Shown piece after piece: positions 58,401-64,000 of a stretch of 64,000 nt of DNA (its first letter is position 1; the number at the start of each line of letters is the position of its first letter). A program made the translations under genes and the position numbers. Below the pieces are notes generated by a model that had not been told where the DNA came from, made no database searches, and was given only the letters and a program-made list of their open reading frames with translations. The stretch lies in assembly GCA_963681505.1 (NCBI GenBank), contig OY811977.1:530001-594000 (forward strand), written 5' to 3'. Source of the stretch: Eunapius fragilis (taxonomy: Eukaryota; Porifera; Demospongiae; Spongillida; Spongillidae).

Positions 58401-61400
58401 GCCCATTTGGCGCGATATGTCCTATTGATGCCAATTGTGCCAATTGGTTCCACGGGCCCAATTGGCACGATATGTACTATGAATGCCAATTGGGCCATTT
58501 GGTTCCACGGGCCGAATTGCTGCGATATGTACCAATGAATTGATGCCAATTGGGCTAATTGGTTCCACGGGCCCAATTGGTACGATACGTACTATGAATG
58601 CCAATTGGGCCAATTGGATCCACGGGCGATATGTACAAATCAATTGTTGCCAATTGGGCCAATTGGTTCCATCGGCCCAATTGGCGCGATATGTCGTATT
58701 GATGCCAATTCAATCGGCCCAATTGGCGCGATATGTAATATTTATGCCAATTGGACCAATTGGTTCCACGGGCCCAATTGGTGCGATATGTCCCATTGAC
58801 TTGATGCCAATTCGGCCAATTGGTTCCATCGGCCCAATTGGCGCGATATGTACTATTTATGCCAATTGGGCCAATCGGTTCCACGGGCCCAATTGGTGCG
58901 ATTTGTCCCAATGAATTGATGCCAATTGGGCCAATTGGTTCCACCGGCCCAATTTGCGCGATATTACCTATTGTTGCCAATTGGGCCAATTGGTTCCACG
59001 GGCCCAATCGGTGCGATATGTACAAATCAATTGTTGCAAATTGGGCCAATTGGTTCCATCGGCCCAATTGGCGCGATATGTCGTATTGATGCCAATTGGG
59101 CCAATTGGTTCCACGGGCCCAATTGGAACGATATGTACTATGAATTCCAATTGGGCCAATTGGTTCCACGGGCCCAATTGGTGCGATTTGTATCAATGAA
59201 TTAATGCCAATTGGGCCAATTGGTTCCATCGGCCCAATTGGCGCGATATGTAATATTTATCGCAATTGGACCAATTGGTTCCATGGGCCCAATTGGTGCG
59301 ATATGTCCCATTGACTTGATGCCAATTGGGCCAATTGGTTCCATCGGCCCAATTGGCGCGATAAGTACTATTTATGCCAATTGGGCCAATTGGTTCCACG
59401 GGCCCAATTGGTGCGATTTGTCCTGATGAATTGATGCCAATTGGGCCAATTGGTTCCACCGGCCCAATTGGCGCGATATTCCCTACTGTTGCCAATTGGG
59501 CCAATTGGTTCCACGGGCCCAATTGGTGCGATATGTCTCAATGAATTATTGACAATTGGGCCAATTGGTTCCATCGGCCCAATTGGCGCGATATGTACTA
59601 TTTATGCCAATTGGGCCAATTGGTTCCACGGGCCCAATTGGTGCGATATGTCTCAATGAATTATTGCCAATTGTGCCAATTGGTTCCATCGGCCCAATTG
59701 GCGCGATATGTACTATTTATGCCAATTGGGCCAATTGCTTCCACGGGCCCAATTGATGCGATATGTACGATGTATGCCAATTGGGCCAATTGGTTCCACA
59801 GGCCCAATTGGTGCCATATGTCTCAATGAATTATTGCCAATTGGGCCAATTGGTTCCATCGGGCCAATTGGCGCGATTTTTCCTATTGTTGCCAATTGGG
59901 CCAATTGGTTCCACGGGTCCAATTGGTTCCATCGGCCCAATTGGCGCAATATGTACTATTTATGCCAATTGGGCGAATTGGTTCCACGGGCCCAATTGGT
60001 GCGATATGTACCAATGAATTGATGCCAATTGGGCCAATTGGTTCCATCGGCCCAATGGCGCGATATGTCCTATTAATGCCAATTGGGCCAATTGGTTCCA
60101 CGGGCCCAATTGGTGCGATATGTCCCAATGAATTAATGCCAATTGGGCCAATTGGTTCCGTCGGCCCAACTGGCGCGATATGTACTATTTATGCCAATTG
60201 GGCCAATTGGTTCTACGGGCCCAATGGGCGCGATGTGTACTATGTATGCCAATTGGGCCAATTGGTTCCACGGGCCCAATTGGTGCGATATGTCTGAATG
60301 AATTATTGCCAATTGGGCCAATTGGTTCCATCGGCCCAATTGGCGCGATATGTACAATTTATGCCAATTGGGCCAATTGGTTCCACGGGCCCAATAGTTG
60401 CGATATGTCCCAATGAATTAATGCCAATTGGGCCAATTGGTTCCATCGACCCAATTGGCGCGATATGTACTATTTATGCCAATTGGACCAATTGGTTCCT
60501 CTGGCCCAATTGGTGCGATTTGTCCCAATGAATTGATGCCAATTGGGCCAATTGGTTCCATCGGCCCAATTGGCGCGATATATCCTATTGTTGCCAATTG
60601 GGCCAATTGGTTCCACGGGCCCAATTGGTGCGATATGTACCAATAAATTGAAGCCAATTGGGCCAATTGGTTCCATCGGCCCAATTGGCGCGATGTGTTC
60701 TATGTTTGCCAATAGGGCCAATTGGTTCCACGGGCCCAAGTGGTGCGATATATCCCAAAGAATTAATGCCAATTGGGCCAATTGGTTCCATCGGCCCAAT
60801 TGGCGCTATATGTCCTATTGATGCTAATTGGGCCAATTGGTTCTACGGGCCTAATTGGCGCGATATGTACTATGTATGCCAATTGGGCCAATTGGTTCCA
60901 CGGGCCCAATTGGTGCATCTTGTCCCAATGAATTGATGCCAATTGGGCCAATTGGTTCCAACGGCCCAATTGGCGCGATGTATACTATTGTTGCCAATTG
61001 GGCCAATTGGTTCCACGGGCCCAATTGTTACGATATGTCCCATGGAATTAATGCCAATTGGGCAAATTATTTCCATCGGCCCAATTGGCGCGATATGTAC
61101 TATTTATGCCAATTGGGCCAATTGGTTCCACGGGCCCAATTGGTGCGATATGTCTCAATGAATGATTGCCAATTGGGCCAATTGGTTCCATCGGCCCAAT
61201 TGGCGCGATATGTACTATTTATGCCAATTGCGCCAATTGGTTCCTCGGGCCCAATAGGTGCGATATGTCCCAATGAATTGATGCCAATTGGGCCAATTGG
61301 TTCCATCGGCCCAATTGGCGCGATATATCCTATTGTTGCCAATTGGGCCAATTGGTTCCACGGGCCCAATTGGTGCATCTTGTCCCAATGAATTGATGCC

Positions 61401-61709
61401 AATTGGGCCAATCGGCCCAATTGGCGCGATATATCCTATTGTTGCCAATTGGGCCAATTGGTTCCACGGGCCCAATTGTTACGATATGTCCCATGGAATT
61501 AATGCCAATTGGGCAAATTATTTCCATCGGCCCAATTGGCGCGATATGTACTATTTATGCCAATTGGGCCAATTGGTTCCACGGGCCCAATTGGTGCGAT
61601 ATGTCTCAATGAATGATTGCCAATTGGGCCAATTGGTTCCATCGGCCCAATTGGCGCGATATGTACTATTTATGCCAATTGCGCCAATTGGTTCCTCGGG
61701 CCCAATAGG
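55451..61709. repeat. CCAATTGG satellite array, main block
   Basis: About 54 copies of the 115 bp dimer with point changes. A segment of roughly 1.2 kb (56815 to about 58000) recurs at 60183 to about 61370 at a fixed offset of 3368 bp. A shorter block near 60.9-61.25 kb recurs about 450-460 bp downstream. Chance ORFs (IGPIG-type on plus, IAPIGPVEPIGPIG-type on minus) cover both strands and are not genes. Confidence 0.95.
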
Positions 61710-63837
61710 TAGGTACTTCAAGATTTTTTTGAAATCGTGTTTTGTGTTGCGATTTTATTATCATCAAAAAGAGCAATACAAATGCTGCAGAATGACACCT
61801 TAAGCATGATGTTTGGTTTAGTATATCAAAAGTTATAGTGTTCCAAACACTGCATTTTGAGTGAACGGTACGGTATGCGCAATCATAGAAAGAATTGTGA
61901 CGGTTAATGTTCTCTTTACTACAGCTATTGTACCACTCAATATTATCTTGACAGAATATAACTACATGTAGGGTACACATGTATATGCATACAAATTAGA
62001 TTAAATAGCATTTTCAGGTATTTGCAGGTCATCAGTAACATAGTCAACTAAGAACTCATAAACGGTCATAGTAACGTCATGTCCTTCATCCTGATTTTCA
62101 TCGTGTTTCCAGTAGGTATAGTAGTAACTTTTGGCATGTTTGACCTTTTGGAACACTTTACTGATAAGACATGACCTTGGTAAAGGACATTTTGGTTGTC
62201 TACAAACCACATATGTTCAAAGTGAAATCCAATAATTATGGCTGGATTGGCCGGTGAGTATTGCAGTAATGGTGCTTCTCTGATTATACTGTAGTTCTGG
62301 GAACTCGTCATGCAGCTGGGCCTTTCCATCAGCTACATCCTGCATTTTTTTTGCAGTTTTCTTCTGAATGGGTTATTTCACACCATCTACTTGTTTGCTT
62401 CAACAATAAGTTTTCAGTTTTCAAATGTTTTATTGCTGCATCTTTCTGAGCCATCTTTTTCTTAAGATCCCTTAATTGTGAGCGAAGGTTGCTTTCAATT
62501 CTTAATTTTCTACTCAAAGCCTGTTGTTGTTTTCGATTGTCATGCTTTCTGTTTAAAATAGTTTGAAACTTTTGCTTCAGCACCTTCTTTGAAATCCAAA
62601 TCTCTTTTACTTTCAATTGTCTGCTTAGACCTTGTTCACAGTGGGTCCTTAGCTTCTGTGAGATGGAACTACTTGGCTTGTCAACTACTGGACACAATGA
62701 GGTAGAAGTATGAGGTGCTGAAAGGATTTGAGTTGGAAGGATGAATTGCTCATCTAAGCTAGAGCTTTAATCACGGCATCCCAATTCCGATCTAGATGCT
62801 TCTTGATTGTTTTTATTGTGTTAAAACGTTGTATTGACCTCTGTAAGGCATCCATGTTCACAAATGCTCCAGCTTGTAGAGAAGCCACTTTTTTGGCAGT
62901 GCCTGAAATGCTTCTATTTGTGTCATTTGTATATAGGTACATCACCAATCCTTTTCTTAGTACTGCAGCCTGTAGAATATTGTCATCACTCATATCACTT
63001 CTGAATTCTTCAAGATGCTTGATAAAATCAGCAGCAGTCTTCATCCTAATATACAAAATGACACACATTTGACGATTTGTTTACAACGTCTACATATTTT
63101 TTTACTTTGTGACCGTAAAGTAAGTCATTATAATTGGCCTGGGGACTAGGCTTGAAATGATAACCTTGTTTAAAAAGTACCTTGGGCATCGGTTGTAAAT
63201 TACAGAATTCTAATCCCTAGTACTGTTGCATTAGCCATAAAAGAATCTCAACTAAATAGTTGCGCCGCTCGAAGATTAAGGTACGCTCTAATTAGAGTTA
63301 TAACGTGCTCGATCATTAGACACATAAAACTATTTTCCACTGTTTTATAAGTTACAGAAACTAGTAAAAAAAACATGCTTGTTACACTAAGAGGTTTTGT
63401 ACGTGATTTGGTTTTAAAAAGAGCGTATATCAAGTGCAAACACGAAGGCCATTTGATAACACCTTGGGCATCGTCTGAAGTCCATGAAAAAAGAAATGCC
63501 AGTAGATTATAACGTTTGGAACCTGTTTATTAAAACTCTATCCCCGCCGCTCAACACATACAAAAGTTTTGCAGAATATGAAAATCAGCCATTATTTCAG
63601 CGCGCCAGAAATATTGAACAAGTCTAGTTTTCTAGGTTTTGACTGCACCAAGGCTTAGATAATTTAGTATCCTACCTGAAAAGCACAGCAGAGTCCTCAC
63701 TTGCAACCGAACAAATACAAACTAGCCTTCGCTTCTATATCCCGTACAACTTCAACCCGTCACTTCCGTCACAATTTTTACTCGTTATTTCGGTTACCAC
63801 TTTTTCGGTACACGTACGTCAAATATTGAAGTACCTA
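61710..63837 (-). mobile_element. 2128 bp DNA transposon with 12 bp TIRs inserted in the satellite
   Basis: Perfect terminal inverted repeats TAGGTACTTCAA (61710-61721 and 63826-63837) flanked by the 7 bp duplication CAATAGG (61703-61709 and 63838-63844). Removing the element restores a normal satellite unit (CCCAATAGG|TGCGATATG). Minus-strand frames: 63068-62754 (104 aa), 62697-62329 (122 aa, strongly basic coiled coil with KLRIESNLRSQLRDLKKKM), then 62329-62000 in shifting frames (WFVDNQNVLYQGHV ... VYEFLVDYVTDDLQ). Frame jumps near 62350 and 62170 suggest decay or undetected introns. No transposase catalytic motif recognised, so the superfamily is not assigned. Confidence 0.85.
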
Positions 63838-63863
63838 CAATAGGTGCGATATGTCCCAATTAG
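63838..63863. repeat. last partial satellite unit
   Basis: CAATAGGTGCGATATGTCCCAAT continues the unit interrupted at 61709; the array ends here. Confidence 0.9.
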
Positions 63864-64000
63864 GCCTGTCGAAAAAATGCCACACAAAAATTCTCAAAAA
63901 TTCCGACCGTAATATGCAAAAAATGCTCTGTAAAATTTCCAAATTCCACCAAAAAATGCCGGTTATCTTTTTAACCGTCACGATAGTTTAATTTGGTCCA
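63864..64000. other. right edge, no feature seen
   Basis: AT-rich; AAAAAATGCC repeated loosely three or four times. No gene. Confidence 0.5.

Noticed and set aside
52790-61715. Many overlapping 60-220 aa ORFs with IGPIG, APIGPVEPIG or NWANWFHGPNW motifs
   Set aside because: They are translations of the palindromic satellite in all frames; start and stop positions follow the repeat period, and no splice or coding bias is seen. Not collagen-like genes.

Overview
The window is nuclear DNA from an animal with a compact genome. All genes are multi-exon with GT-AG introns, except one single-exon gene, and many introns are only 60-200 bp. The recognisable genes are metazoan: p190RhoGAP, SPRYD3, two EF-hand/coiled-coil/Rab GTPases of the RASEF/CRACR2A/Rab44 type, and the carnitine/acylcarnitine carrier SLC25A20. 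Short introns, tiny intergenic gaps and the lack of vertebrate-type repeats suggest an early-branching marine invertebrate such as a sponge. That is inference; nothing here proves the species.

Layout. 1-5.2 kb: 5' part of p190RhoGAP (minus), a small SAM-domain gene (plus), and SPRYD3 (minus). 5.3-27.5 kb: two intact 26-exon genes in tail-to-tail orientation, on the two arms of a roughly 10.5 kb inverted duplication with a spacer of about 0.63 kb. Each encodes a predicted secreted protein with a signal peptide, LRR-NT, 7 LRRs, LRR-CT and 17 Ig domains (1870 and 1867 aa). The two copies are a patchwork: near-identical blocks, often including introns, alternate with strongly diverged islands, several of which begin or end inside an exon. 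This is the most interesting feature of the window. 27.5-30.7 kb: gene-free, with a perfect palindrome and minisatellites. 30.7-31.5 kb: a small unrecognised gene (minus). 31.9-49.0 kb: two convergent large-Rab paralogs (795 and 775 aa). 49.1-51.0 kb: SLC25A20, 96 bp from the start of the second Rab gene. 51.0-52.8 kb: a short repeat and a fold-back repeat cluster. 52.8-63.9 kb: a large array of a 115 bp dimeric satellite rich in CCAATTGG palindromes, interrupted by a 1.5 kb insert that ends in a hairpin element and by a 2.1 kb DNA transposon with 12 bp inverted repeats and a 7 bp target duplication.

Coding exons were joined by hand from splice consensus, reading frame and family similarity. 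For the larger genes every exon keeps phase from start to stop, which strongly supports the models. No tRNA, rRNA, CRISPR array or prokaryotic signal was seen. Minisatellites with unrelated units occupy a large share of the introns.
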